From NCBI GenBank assembly GCA_018399855.1, contig JAGYNX010000121.1, positions 1-6,194 of the forward strand: a DNA stretch of 6,194 nt, written 5' to 3'. Shown piece after piece: positions 1 through 6,194 of this stretch (the stretch's first letter is position 1; the number at the start of each line of letters is the position of its first letter). The notes below the pieces were generated by a model. That model saw only the letters and a program-made list of their open reading frames with translations. It searched no databases and was not told where the DNA came from. The translations under genes were made by a program, and so were the position numbers. The stretch comes from Spirochaetota bacterium. Its GTDB lineage: Bacteria > Spirochaetota > UBA4802 > UB4802.

Positions 1-1028
1 CATACTGGGGTGATGCCACCGAGTTGGATGATCACGTTATGGATGACGTGTATGAAGCGGCTTTTTCGTGTACCGGATGCCGCAGGTGCATGGTGTATTG
101 CCCTTTCGGAATTGATATGGGCATGTTAATGACTATTGCCAAGCAACTCTTGCTTGCAAACGAAACTGCTCCCGAAGAGCTTGTAATGCTTGCCGATGGT
201 GCGGTTGAGAAAGGGAAGAGTATAGAAGAATTTAAGGAAGGTTTCAGATCTGTTATTGAAGATCTCCAGGTTGAGGTGAAGGACCGACTTGGCGTGTCTT
301 CTGCCGAGGGGCTTATACCCATGGACAAGGAGAACGCGAACATTCTCTTTGCCGGGCTTTCCGGGGCACACTCCATTGTTCATCCGGCCGTGATATTTAA
401 TGCCGCGAAAGAAGACTGGACGTTGAGCTTCTTTGAAGCGGTTAATTTCGGATATTTCGCGGGTGATTCTGAGAAGTCGGATTTTATCGCGAAGCGTATT
501 GTTAATGAAGCAATCAGGTTGAACGTGAAAGAGGTGGTGATCGTTGAATGCGGAACCGCATTTAGAATTCCTAAATTTTTGATGGGTGATCTCCCTTTCA
601 AGGTGAGCAGTATCGTAGAAGTGATTCACCGATACATAAAAGAAGGTAGAATTAAGATACAGGAAGGGGCCATCGAGGACGTAGTCACCTGGCATGATCC
701 ATGTCAGTTGGGACGGAATGGCGGTGTATATGAAGAACCCAGGGAAATCATCTCCATGCTGGCCAGGGATTTCAGAGAAATGAGTCCCACCAGGGAGTAT
801 AACTGGTGCTGTGGGGGCGGCGGCGGACTGGTTGCCCTTGATAATGAAGAATTTCGAATTAAAAGCGGTAAACCGAAAAAAGAACAGATCGATGCCACAG
901 GGGCGAAAATAGTAATCACGGCGTGTGAGAACTGTGTGTTGCAGTTAAACACCATTAAGAGCGGCTATAACATGGATATTGAAGTTGAGTCGCTGACAGA
1001 ACTGGTGTCGCAAAATCTCGTTTTATAG
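1..1028 (+). CDS. HdrD/DsrK-like iron-sulfur (CCG-domain) oxidoreductase subunit, 5'-truncated
   Basis: The reading frame is open to the left edge (first full codon at 3), so the N-terminus is missing; the TTG at 24 and ATG at 39 are probably internal. Of about 341 visible residues, 23-33 form a [4Fe-4S] ferredoxin motif CxxCxxCxxxCP (SCTGCRRCMVYCP). A partner ferredoxin motif probably lies upstream, as is usual in this family. The C-terminal half carries one complete cysteine-rich CCG motif: Cys234 (DPCQLG), Cys269-Cys270 (WCCGGGGG) and Cys308/Cys311 (CENC), the type that binds the unusual cluster of heterodisulfide reductase HdrB/HdrD. A preceding CCG half (about residues 112-190) keeps the fold-like pattern and one cysteine (VECGTAF) but lacks the other expected cysteines, which as I recall is also the pattern in DsrK-type proteins. 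Likely role: a cytoplasmic electron-transfer subunit of a membrane-linked redox complex working on thiols/disulfides or quinone; the substrate is not readable. The family call is firm, the subfamily is inference. Confidence 0.85.
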   Translation, partial: YWGDATELDDHVMDDVYEAAFSCTGCRRCMVYCPFGIDMGMLMTIAKQLLLANETAPEELVMLADGAVEKGKSIEEFKEGFRSVIEDLQVEVKDRLGVSSAEGLIPMDKENANILFAGLSGAHSIVHPAVIFNAAKEDWTLSFFEAVNFGYFAGDSEKSDFIAKRIVNEAIRLNVKEVVIVECGTAFRIPKFLMGDLPFKVSSIVEVIHRYIKEGRIKIQEGAIEDVVTWHDPCQLGRNGGVYEEPREIISMLARDFREMSPTREYNWCCGGGGGLVALDNEEFRIKSGKPKKEQIDATGAKIVITACENCVLQLNTIKSGYNMDIEVESLTELVSQNLVL

Positions 1029-1057
1029 TATTGTCACGTATATCATAATGCAAAGGG

Positions 1058-1100
1058 CAGGGGTAATTATTCATGTCTTTCGTACTATTAATACCCCCTG
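1058..1100. terminator. Weak hairpin between two converging genes, possible terminator
   Basis: An imperfect inverted repeat pairs CAGGGGTA (1058-1065) with TACCCCCTG (1092-1100), with one bulged C and a loop of about 26 bases. It sits just where the + strand Fe-S gene and the - strand phosphatase gene meet, and the right arm covers the last codons and follows the TAA stop (1088-1090) of the phosphatase gene. Neither side is followed by a proper T-run, so intrinsic termination would be weak. The position is the main support for this call. No other gene or site is seen in the 59-base gap. Confidence 0.3.
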
Positions 1101-3619
1101 GATTCTATTTGTCGTATAAGGAGAGAAACTTTTTTATACCCGGGATCTTCATTCTCTACCTGCGTAAATACTTCCCTTGCCTCAGAAAAACGGTCCAGCC
1201 TGTAGAGTATCTTCCCTTTCTGGTATAAAAATTCGGTTTTCAACGGGTTTTTTTCAAGGGCGATATCAATAGAAGACAATGCTGATTCATACTCACCTTT
1301 TTTTGACTGAAGCTTACTCAGAAGAAACAGGTGGGCACCGGACATGGACCTGGCATTGAGTGATTGAAGAATTTCGTGTGCCCGGTCATATTCCTTTCCC
1401 TTGTAATATTTCACCGCTTTCTTGAGATAATGTGAGGGAGAAACCGGTTTGCCAATTTCTGAGATAACAAGTGTGATATCATCCTGCCTGCGTGATGTAG
1501 CATCCCGGGTGAATCCATCGATGTCTTGTACTATTATATCAAGCTGTTCCTCCAGCGTTAATTCGCGTGAAGCCATGAGAATATTCTGAAAACGTTCGTC
1601 ACCGTAGAAATTGCCCGATTCGTCACGGGCCTCGGTGATGCCGTCGGTATACAGCACCAGCCGGTCATTGCTGTGCAGCTCAAAATTGCTGCTTGTATAT
1701 GCGAAATCAGGATTTGCACCAATGAAGAACCCGTCACTTGTTAAAGGGAATATGGTGCCGTTGTTTGTGAGAACGTATATTTCGGTATGGCCGCAATTGG
1801 TATATTCCATCTGCAGGTTGACAAGGTCAAGTATACCAAGGAACATGGTAAAATAGAAACCTGTTTCCACCAGCAGGGGGGTAAGTATTTGATTGATATT
1901 TGTGCATATGGTAGCAGTTGACTGCTCTTTTTTCAGCTGGCTTTCGACTTCCGCGCTGATCATAGATGTAAGCAGGGCGGAAGGTACCCCGTGTCCGGAT
2001 ACATCCACGATATATAACGCCAGGTGCTCGTTGTCAAGGAATACGAAATTATAAAAATCCCCGCTTACTTCCATAAGAGGTGCAAAATATACCTTGCTTT
2101 GTATATGACTGTTATCGGGTAATTCAGAGGGGAGTATTTTCTGTTGTACATTCTTTGCTACCTGGAGTTCAAAAATCATCTGTTCATTTTTCTGTTGCAG
2201 TTCATGGGTTCGTTCTTCAACGAGCTTTTCAAGATTGTTTTTCAGGTTGGTTATATCCTGGTACATTCGGGAATTAGCCAGCGATATAGAAGCGGCATTT
2301 CTGATGCTGTTGAGAAAGCGTACCTCGTCATTCGAGAGGGGTTTAAGGTTGGAGCGTTCTGACATCAGTATAATGCCGATCAACTCACCGTTTTGAATAA
2401 GGGGTACAATGAAGTCCGCGTTGTTTTGTTGAAGGAAATCAAGGATTACTTCCCTGTGGTATTCATATTCGGGCCTGGTCTCCACCATTTGCTTTTCAAT
2501 AATATCATTCCTGGCGCAAAGTAAAGTAATCAGGGATCCATCAAGCAGGATAGATGATCCGTTAATATTATAATAGAGTGAATCATCTTCGTCGCGCTGC
2601 AGAAACACATCAACCGAACGAACCAGGAGGGTTCTTTTCAGGGTATCAGAAAGTTCATTTATAAAAAGGTTGAGATCTTTCAGTATGGATATTTCTTCAA
2701 TAAAATGAGATTCTGTGCGGATAAGGTTGAATTTACGCCGGTTAAAAAGCTGATTGATAAATGGCTGAATGTTTTTAAAATACAGGTAATTAAAGAAAAA
2801 CCAGGCAATGAGAATCCCAAAAAGTGATTCGGGTGCAATATCTGAAAAATATGGATAAAGCAGCTTGAATATAAAAATATTCGGTATAATTATCAATGAC
2901 GATATGACTGCCCATGTAAAGGTTACGTGCAGTATGCTTCGAATGTCAAGCAGCCTGTATCGCAGGATACCGTATCCCATTATTGAAAGCGACAGGAACA
3001 TAAAGTTACCCAGCGGGTAAAAGTTATACCCGAGGATGGCCGGAAGGTTGAAGACCGTTAATATACCTGTAAGATTAAGGGCATACAGGATGTACTTGAT
3101 CTTCATCTTCGTTACCTGGTTGGTCTCAACACGAATTCTCTGAATACAGAGAACAATACCATATACCAGTACCGCGAAGGCGTATACCGCGAAAAAGTTA
3201 AATGCGATTCCCGCTTTGGCGATATACCCCCATGTGAATGAATTCAATCCTTCTATGTAGTATTCAGTGTGGACGGTCAGTGCGAATATAAAACTGAGGG
3301 CAAAGGTGATGTATTCAACTTTTCTTTTTTTAAGCTCCAGTATCTTGTGGTAAAATGCCAGGTTGACGAATGGTAGAAAAACATAAATCGTATGGATACT
3401 TCTTTCAACTTTAAGTATAGATTCCTTTGACTCAAGAAGATGATGGGACAGGAAAGCCGGGGCAAGCAGGGTCCACATTACACAAACCAGGGCAAACAGT
3501 ATGTTTTCTGATTTCAATTTACCCTTTGCAATAGAGATGAAGGCAAGTGTTATCCCTACCATAAGCGACATCAATGGTGGAATCATAAAAATGTTAAAGC
3601 TTTTAATCAGATGGTCCAT
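1088..3619 (-). CDS. Multi-pass membrane GAF/SpoIIE-type PP2C serine phosphatase with C-terminal TPRs
   Basis: A protein of 843 residues from the ATG at 3619. About nine hydrophobic segments span residues 8-281. The first seven, ending in a RYRLLDI motif, resemble the 7TM sensor N-terminus of some histidine kinases. A GAF-like domain (about 306-447) follows, then a coiled coil (about 448-490, KLVEERTHELQQKNEQ), then a SpoIIE/PP2C domain (about 485-722). The phosphatase metal-binding signatures are intact: VSGDFY (Asp521), VDVSGHG (Asp539), NCGH (608-611), YTDGITEA (Asp659) and QDDITL (Asp713-714). Three TPR-like repeats occupy about 728-830. Such enzymes usually dephosphorylate serine on STAS-type anti-anti-sigma proteins, linking a sensed signal to a partner switch; no partner gene lies in the window. 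There is no histidine-kinase domain. The open frame continues to a TTG at 3646 (852 residues), but no Shine-Dalgarno precedes it. The ATG was preferred because the first membrane segment begins soon after it, although its only upstream AGGA is 13 bases away. Domain calls are firm, the start is uncertain, and ligand and target are unknown. Confidence 0.9.
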   Translation of the reverse strand: MDHLIKSFNIFMIPPLMSLMVGITLAFISIAKGKLKSENILFALVCVMWTLLAPAFLSHHLLESKESILKVERSIHTIYVFLPFVNLAFYHKILELKKRKVEYITFALSFIFALTVHTEYYIEGLNSFTWGYIAKAGIAFNFFAVYAFAVLVYGIVLCIQRIRVETNQVTKMKIKYILYALNLTGILTVFNLPAILGYNFYPLGNFMFLSLSIMGYGILRYRLLDIRSILHVTFTWAVISSLIIIPNIFIFKLLYPYFSDIAPESLFGILIAWFFFNYLYFKNIQPFINQLFNRRKFNLIRTESHFIEEISILKDLNLFINELSDTLKRTLLVRSVDVFLQRDEDDSLYYNINGSSILLDGSLITLLCARNDIIEKQMVETRPEYEYHREVILDFLQQNNADFIVPLIQNGELIGIILMSERSNLKPLSNDEVRFLNSIRNAASISLANSRMYQDITNLKNNLEKLVEERTHELQQKNEQMIFELQVAKNVQQKILPSELPDNSHIQSKVYFAPLMEVSGDFYNFVFLDNEHLALYIVDVSGHGVPSALLTSMISAEVESQLKKEQSTATICTNINQILTPLLVETGFYFTMFLGILDLVNLQMEYTNCGHTEIYVLTNNGTIFPLTSDGFFIGANPDFAYTSSNFELHSNDRLVLYTDGITEARDESGNFYGDERFQNILMASRELTLEEQLDIIVQDIDGFTRDATSRRQDDITLVISEIGKPVSPSHYLKKAVKYYKGKEYDRAHEILQSLNARSMSGAHLFLLSKLQSKKGEYESALSSIDIALEKNPLKTEFLYQKGKILYRLDRFSEAREVFTQVENEDPGYKKVSLLIRQIESRGY

Positions 3620-3679
3620 CGTGGTGCCATAATCCTGAATTTCCAAAAGTGGATATTAGCTGCATGTATGTACATATAA

Positions 3680-3706
3680 ATTATACCGCATTATTCATTC
3701 ATACAA
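3680..3706 (-). promoter_or_regulatory. Candidate sigma-70-type promoter of the phosphatase gene
   Basis: Read on the - strand, a perfect TATAAT -10 box lies at 3680-3685. A weak -35 candidate, TTGTAT (3701-3706), lies 15 bases before it. The DNA further upstream (3707-3722) is strongly AT-rich, including the 12-base palindrome AAATAATTATTT at 3709-3720, and could help RNA polymerase binding. Transcription would start near 3672, giving a leader of roughly 25-55 bases depending on which start codon is used. It lies directly downstream of the flgE terminator, which fits a separate transcript. The -10 box is convincing; the -35 box and its short spacer are not. Confidence 0.45.
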
Positions 3707-3743
3707 ATAAATAATTATTTTTACCTGGTGAAATGTTTTAAAG

Positions 3744-3776
3744 AAAACCCCTCAGTTGTGCAGGCTGAAGGGTTTT
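3744..3776 (-). terminator. Rho-independent terminator of the fliK-flgD-flgE operon
   Basis: Two 12-base arms, 3765-3776 and 3744-3755, flank a 9-base loop. In the - strand transcript they pair as AAAACCCUUCAG with CUGAGGGGUUUU, complete if one G-U pair is allowed. The stem ends in four U and continues as CUUU, giving a U-rich run of eight bases with one C. The hairpin begins 35 bases after the flgE stop codon. In the + direction one pair becomes a C-A mismatch and the T-run is interrupted by CC, and no + strand gene points into it, so it is assigned to the - strand. Confidence 0.85.
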
Positions 3777-3811
3777 CCTGTATTCAACGATCTAAGCTGT
3801 AATGATGCTTG

Positions 3812-5185
3812 CTATCGTTTCAGGTTGATCAGTTCTTGCAGCATCTGGTCTGAGGTGGTAATGGTTCGTGAGTTTGCCTGGAAACCTCTCTGGGTTATGA
3901 TCATGTCGGTAAACTGTTCCGAGAGGTCTACGTTTGACATCTCCAGGGTTCCGGCAACCACCTTTCCCCTTCCTGCTTCCGCGGCTGGCCCGATATTTGG
4001 AAGGCCAGAGTTATTTGATACTTCGTACAGGTTCTCACCCGCGTTCTCCAGCCCCTGCTGGTTGGTAAACACGGCCGTGGCAACCTGTCCTACCGCCTGC
4101 TTTGTGCCGTTTGTATAGACCGCGGTTATTATACCGGAATTATCAATGGTAAATGACTCCATGTAGCCCATGCTGTACCCGTCCTGCTCAACTGCTTTTG
4201 TGGTTGAGGGGGACGAGAACTGGGTTATGCCTTCAACGAGACCTGAACTGCCAAGATCCAGCCTGATATTGCGAACCGATGGGTCTCCGGCTACCCGGTA
4301 ATTCACGTTGGCCACCAGGTTGCCCTGGTTAGACTCATCGGGACTGGATTCATCAGCCACTGATACCAGCCGTCCTTCAGGAGTAAACCGCAGGTTGATT
4401 CTGCTGCTGGTGTTTTCCTGATTAGCCTGGTTGGCACCTGCAGGTATATCAAGTGTAATGGGCCCTTCAGTGTCGGTTATTGCAGCGGACGCTGTCCACT
4501 GGTTCGTGTCGGTTTTCCATATGTTTAGAGTGAGTCGATGCGGGTCACCGAGATTATCATACACATCTATGTTGGTTGTAACACCTGCTGATGCTCGCAT
4601 CTGCCCGGTGGCATCTGGAGGCAGAATCGGCAGCTTGGAGTCAAGGTTACATTTATAGCGAACGTTGGTTGTTTCCCTGGCCGGGATCTTGCCGTACACA
4701 GGCACAACGATATCCTCGACGGTTCCAGACGAGTTGATTACTTTCTCACCAGTGGTGTCGGTTGTGGCCATCCAGCCCTGTACCCGAAGGCCATTGGCGG
4801 GATTTACAAGTACCCCGTCACGATCAAGGGCGAAAGTGCCGGCCCTGGTGTACATGTTCTTGTCACCCTCTGCCACGATGAAAAAACCATCACCTGATAT
4901 GGCAAGGTCGGTCTGGTTACCCGTGGTTTCCAGGCTTCCCTGTGTGAATATTTTATCGATGGAGGCAACGGTCATGCCAAGTCCAACCTGCTTGGGATTC
5001 ACACCGCCCCTGTTCTCTTCGGGCTTGGCAGCACCGGCAATAGTCTGGGACAGCATGTCCTGAAAGGTTACCCTGCTGGACTTGAATCCATGGGTGTTTA
5101 CATTTGAGATGTTGTTTCCGATTACGTCCATCCTGGTCTGGTGATTCTTCAAACCTGAGACGCCGGAGAATAGTGATCGCATCAT
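3812..5185 (-). CDS. flgE: Flagellar hook protein FlgE, spirochaete type
   Basis: A protein of 457 residues that polymerises into the flagellar hook, which in spirochaetes lies in the periplasm and joins motor to filament. The N-terminal rod/hook D0 segment (about 2-36) has the typical NNISNVNTHGFK sequence. D1 contains ISGDGFF (97-102 region) and NPANGLRVQGW (128-138). The C-terminal D0 coil holds the typical MSNVDLSEQFTDMI and ends in MLQELINLKR. The only cysteine is Cys179 (VRYKCNLD); Lys166 precedes it by 13 residues, the spacing of the Cys178/Lys165 lysinoalanine cross-link of Treponema denticola FlgE, and Asn180 follows as in that protein. Two tandem ATGs open the gene; the Shine-Dalgarno AGGAG ten bases before the first one favours it. 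It is the last gene of the fliK-flgD-flgE operon and is followed by a strong terminator. No signal peptide is seen, as expected for a protein exported by the flagellar type III apparatus. Confidence 0.97.
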   Translation of the reverse strand: MMRSLFSGVSGLKNHQTRMDVIGNNISNVNTHGFKSSRVTFQDMLSQTIAGAAKPEENRGGVNPKQVGLGMTVASIDKIFTQGSLETTGNQTDLAISGDGFFIVAEGDKNMYTRAGTFALDRDGVLVNPANGLRVQGWMATTDTTGEKVINSSGTVEDIVVPVYGKIPARETTNVRYKCNLDSKLPILPPDATGQMRASAGVTTNIDVYDNLGDPHRLTLNIWKTDTNQWTASAAITDTEGPITLDIPAGANQANQENTSSRINLRFTPEGRLVSVADESSPDESNQGNLVANVNYRVAGDPSVRNIRLDLGSSGLVEGITQFSSPSTTKAVEQDGYSMGYMESFTIDNSGIITAVYTNGTKQAVGQVATAVFTNQQGLENAGENLYEVSNNSGLPNIGPAAEAGRGKVVAGTLEMSNVDLSEQFTDMIITQRGFQANSRTITTSDQMLQELINLKR

Positions 5186-5194
5186 AGGGCAGAT

Positions 5195-5200
5195 ACTCCT
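5195..5200 (-). promoter_or_regulatory. Ribosome binding site of flgE
   Basis: AGGAGT read on the - strand lies 10 bases before the first of two tandem ATG codons (5183-5185) and 13 before the second (5180-5182), so the first is the better start. It sits inside the 39-base flgD-flgE gap, in which no separate promoter or hairpin is seen. Confidence 0.75.
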
Positions 5201-5224
5201 GAATTATCAGTTTTTAACGAATAT

Positions 5225-5875
5225 TTATTTACCTGCTCCTTCCGGAGCTACCATAGTCTTTTTAATACTATCGTTATTAATGGAATTATTCTTAACAGTA
5301 TTGTGCGTGCTGTTTGACTGGTTTTGCAGGTATCTTCCAATCACCTGCTGTCTTTCACGTGCCACCGGTGCCTGTTCCACCGTCGAAACCTGTTGTGCCG
5401 CGGCCTGTCGGGGCTCTTCTTTTTTGGGAGGGTATACCGCGTGAATATTATCCATGGATACCTCCTGTCCCTGGATCTCGAGTTTCATGCCGCTCTTGGT
5501 AAAGACGATCCTGGAAACTTCACCCCTTAATGAAGTGCCGCTTTCGGGAATGAATGCCTCAACCTCTTTTCCCAGGAGGGCGTAGGCGTCCCCTGATTGT
5601 GAGCGGGTGTTGAGCTTCTCTACCCCCTGGCTGATGTTTGTCATCTGTTCAAGGGATGAAAACTGGGCCATCTGGCTGATGAATTCCCTGTCCTTCATCG
5701 GGTTTGTGGGGTCCTGGTGACGCATCTCGGTTACTAAAAGCTTAAGAAAGGAATCACGTCCCAGTCCGCCGGGGATCTTCCCTTTTTCAGCCTTGATTTT
5801 CTGGTTTACTTCATTTGCCTGCCGGTTGGCATGTGCCATGTCGGCGGCTGACATCTGTGTATTTATATCACCCAT
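5225..5875 (-). CDS. flgD: Flagellar hook cap / hook assembly protein FlgD
   Basis: A protein of 216 residues that caps the growing hook and is needed for FlgE subunits to assemble. The diagnostic FlgD N-terminal region is at about 40-81: FLKLLVTEMRHQDPTNPM followed by FISQMAQFSSLEQMTNI. A compact beta domain follows (about 98-148, ALLGKEVEAF to IHAVYPP), resembling the Tudor-like half of FlgD. The Ig/FnIII-like insertion of enterobacterial FlgD appears to be absent. The last 65 or so residues are low complexity: first Gln/Glu/Ala-rich (153-178), then Asn/Ser-rich (about 184-203), ending MVAPEGAGK. This tail aligns to no domain I know. The ATG at 5875 is well supported, with AGGAGC six bases or so before it. 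It begins 9 bases after the fliK stop and ends 39 bases before flgE, so the three genes are very likely co-transcribed. Confidence 0.95.
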   Translation of the reverse strand: MGDINTQMSAADMAHANRQANEVNQKIKAEKGKIPGGLGRDSFLKLLVTEMRHQDPTNPMKDREFISQMAQFSSLEQMTNISQGVEKLNTRSQSGDAYALLGKEVEAFIPESGTSLRGEVSRIVFTKSGMKLEIQGQEVSMDNIHAVYPPKKEEPRQAAAQQVSTVEQAPVARERQQVIGRYLQNQSNSTHNTVKNNSINNDSIKKTMVAPEGAGK

Positions 5876-5880
5876 ATACT

Positions 5881-5886
5881 GCTCCT
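5881..5886 (-). promoter_or_regulatory. Ribosome binding site of flgD overlapping the fliK stop codon
   Basis: AGGAGC read on the - strand shares its first two bases with the TAG stop of fliK (5885-5887) and lies 5 bases before the flgD ATG (5873-5875). This arrangement suggests translational coupling of flgD to fliK. Confidence 0.75.
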
Positions 5887-6194
5887 ATATGATAAGATCA
5901 AGTGATCCTTCGTGGACGTGATGGTACGCCCCTGTATCATAATCCTCGGCTGCCAGGTGACCTGGAATGCCGGGAATTACCTGTGTTTCTTCTTCGGTGT
6001 CTTGCTTCTGATGGCCGCCATTACGTACATTCACCTGGAACTCTCCCACGGATATGCCCTGTTCCTGTAGTGACTGTTTCAGGTGGGCGAGGTGGTCCAT
6101 CAGCATCTGTCGAGCTTCAGTGTTTTCCACGAGAAAACGGCCGTTTAACACGCCATGCTCAAGTCCAAGATTGACATTGAGATTGCCAAGTGAG
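5885..6194 (-). CDS. fliK: Flagellar hook-length control protein FliK, C-terminal part
   Basis: The frame is open to the right edge of the window, so only about the last 102 residues are visible; the GTG at 6151 is an internal codon, not the start. The visible part matches the conserved C-terminal hook-length-control domain. Strand-like LGNLNVNLGLEHGVLNG is followed by FLVENTEARQMLMDHL and HLKQSLQEQGISVGEFQV, the pattern in which FliK folds to switch the export apparatus from hook to filament substrates. A polar, Gln/Glu/His-containing tail of about 49 residues follows, ending SLDLII. The position directly before flgD and flgE supports the call. The N-terminal ruler region cannot be judged here. 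Confidence 0.88.
   Translation of the reverse strand, partial: SLGNLNVNLGLEHGVLNGRFLVENTEARQMLMDHLAHLKQSLQEQGISVGEFQVNVRNGGHQKQDTEEETQVIPGIPGHLAAEDYDTGAYHHVHEGSLDLII

Larger units (their letters stand above)
3620..3811. other. Intergenic region between flgE and the phosphatase gene
   Basis: About 190 bases with no convincing gene. Read on the - strand it holds, in order, a 35-base spacer after flgE, the operon terminator, an AT-rich stretch, the candidate phosphatase promoter, and a leader containing short palindromes (ATGTACAT at 3668-3675, near the predicted transcription start). The part up to 3646 could be coding if the TTG start of the phosphatase gene is used. Confidence 0.6.

Noticed and set aside
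24..26. TTG as the true start of the Fe-S protein
   Set aside because: The frame is open upstream to the window edge, no Shine-Dalgarno is seen, and the ferredoxin motif would be unusually close to the N-terminus; the gene is cut by the window.
126..695. Long open frame of 189 codons on the - strand inside the Fe-S gene
   Set aside because: It lies antisense to a frame with clear ferredoxin and CCG motifs and its translation shows no recognisable domain.
3460..3811. Possible novel multi-gene or defence system
   Set aside because: All genes in the window belong to known families (Fe-S redox subunit, signalling phosphatase, hook operon), and no nuclease, toxin, transposase or repeat array is visible.
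3756..4118. Open frame of 120 codons on the + strand across the flgE 3' end
   Set aside because: It begins inside the terminator loop and runs antisense to the conserved FlgE C-terminus.
4665..5063. Open frame of 132 codons on the + strand inside flgE
   Set aside because: It is antisense to well-conserved FlgE sequence and has no recognisable protein features.
5902..6174. Open frame of 90 codons on the + strand opposite fliK
   Set aside because: The opposite strand encodes the conserved FliK C-terminal domain continuing to the window edge; the + frame has no support.

Overview
The window looks like chromosomal DNA from a spirochaete, possibly a free-living or environmental one. The main evidence is the hook protein FlgE. 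Its N-terminus and overall length match spirochaetal FlgE. Its single cysteine (Cys179), with Lys166 thirteen residues before it, matches the spacing of the lysinoalanine cross-linking pair known from Treponema denticola FlgE (Cys178/Lys165). The gene order fliK-flgD-flgE is also typical of spirochaete motility operons. Base composition looks moderate, with AT-rich intergenic DNA. Species and genus cannot be read from the sequence.

Layout, left to right. (1) Positions 1-1028, + strand: the 3' part of an iron-sulfur protein of the HdrD/DsrK-like (CCG-domain) family, whose start lies before the window. (2) Positions 1088-3619 (possibly to 3646), - strand: a large membrane-anchored signalling protein with a multi-pass N-terminus, a GAF-like domain, a coiled coil, a SpoIIE-type PP2C phosphatase domain and C-terminal TPRs. 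It converges on the Fe-S gene across a 59-base gap that holds only a weak hairpin. (3) Positions 3620-3811: an intergenic region with a good Rho-independent terminator for the flagellar operon (3744-3776) and a plausible promoter for the phosphatase gene (-10 at 3680-3685). (4) Positions 3812-6194, - strand: the flagellar hook operon, read right to left as fliK (3' end only), flgD and flgE. fliK and flgD are 9 bases apart and flgD and flgE 39 bases apart, each with a clear Shine-Dalgarno sequence.

How the genes work together. FliK (hook-length control), FlgD (hook cap) and FlgE (hook subunit) act in one step of flagellar assembly, and for spirochaetes in building the covalently cross-linked hook of the periplasmic flagellum. 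The phosphatase is transcribed in the same direction but is separated from flgE by a terminator and has its own candidate promoter, so it is probably an independent signalling gene. The Fe-S protein belongs to a redox complex whose other subunits would lie to the left of the window.

No mobile element, CRISPR array, tRNA, rRNA or clearly novel multi-gene system is visible. The points most worth a second look are the conserved FlgE cross-link residues, the fused phosphatase architecture, and the first CCG half of the Fe-S protein, which has lost most of its cysteines.
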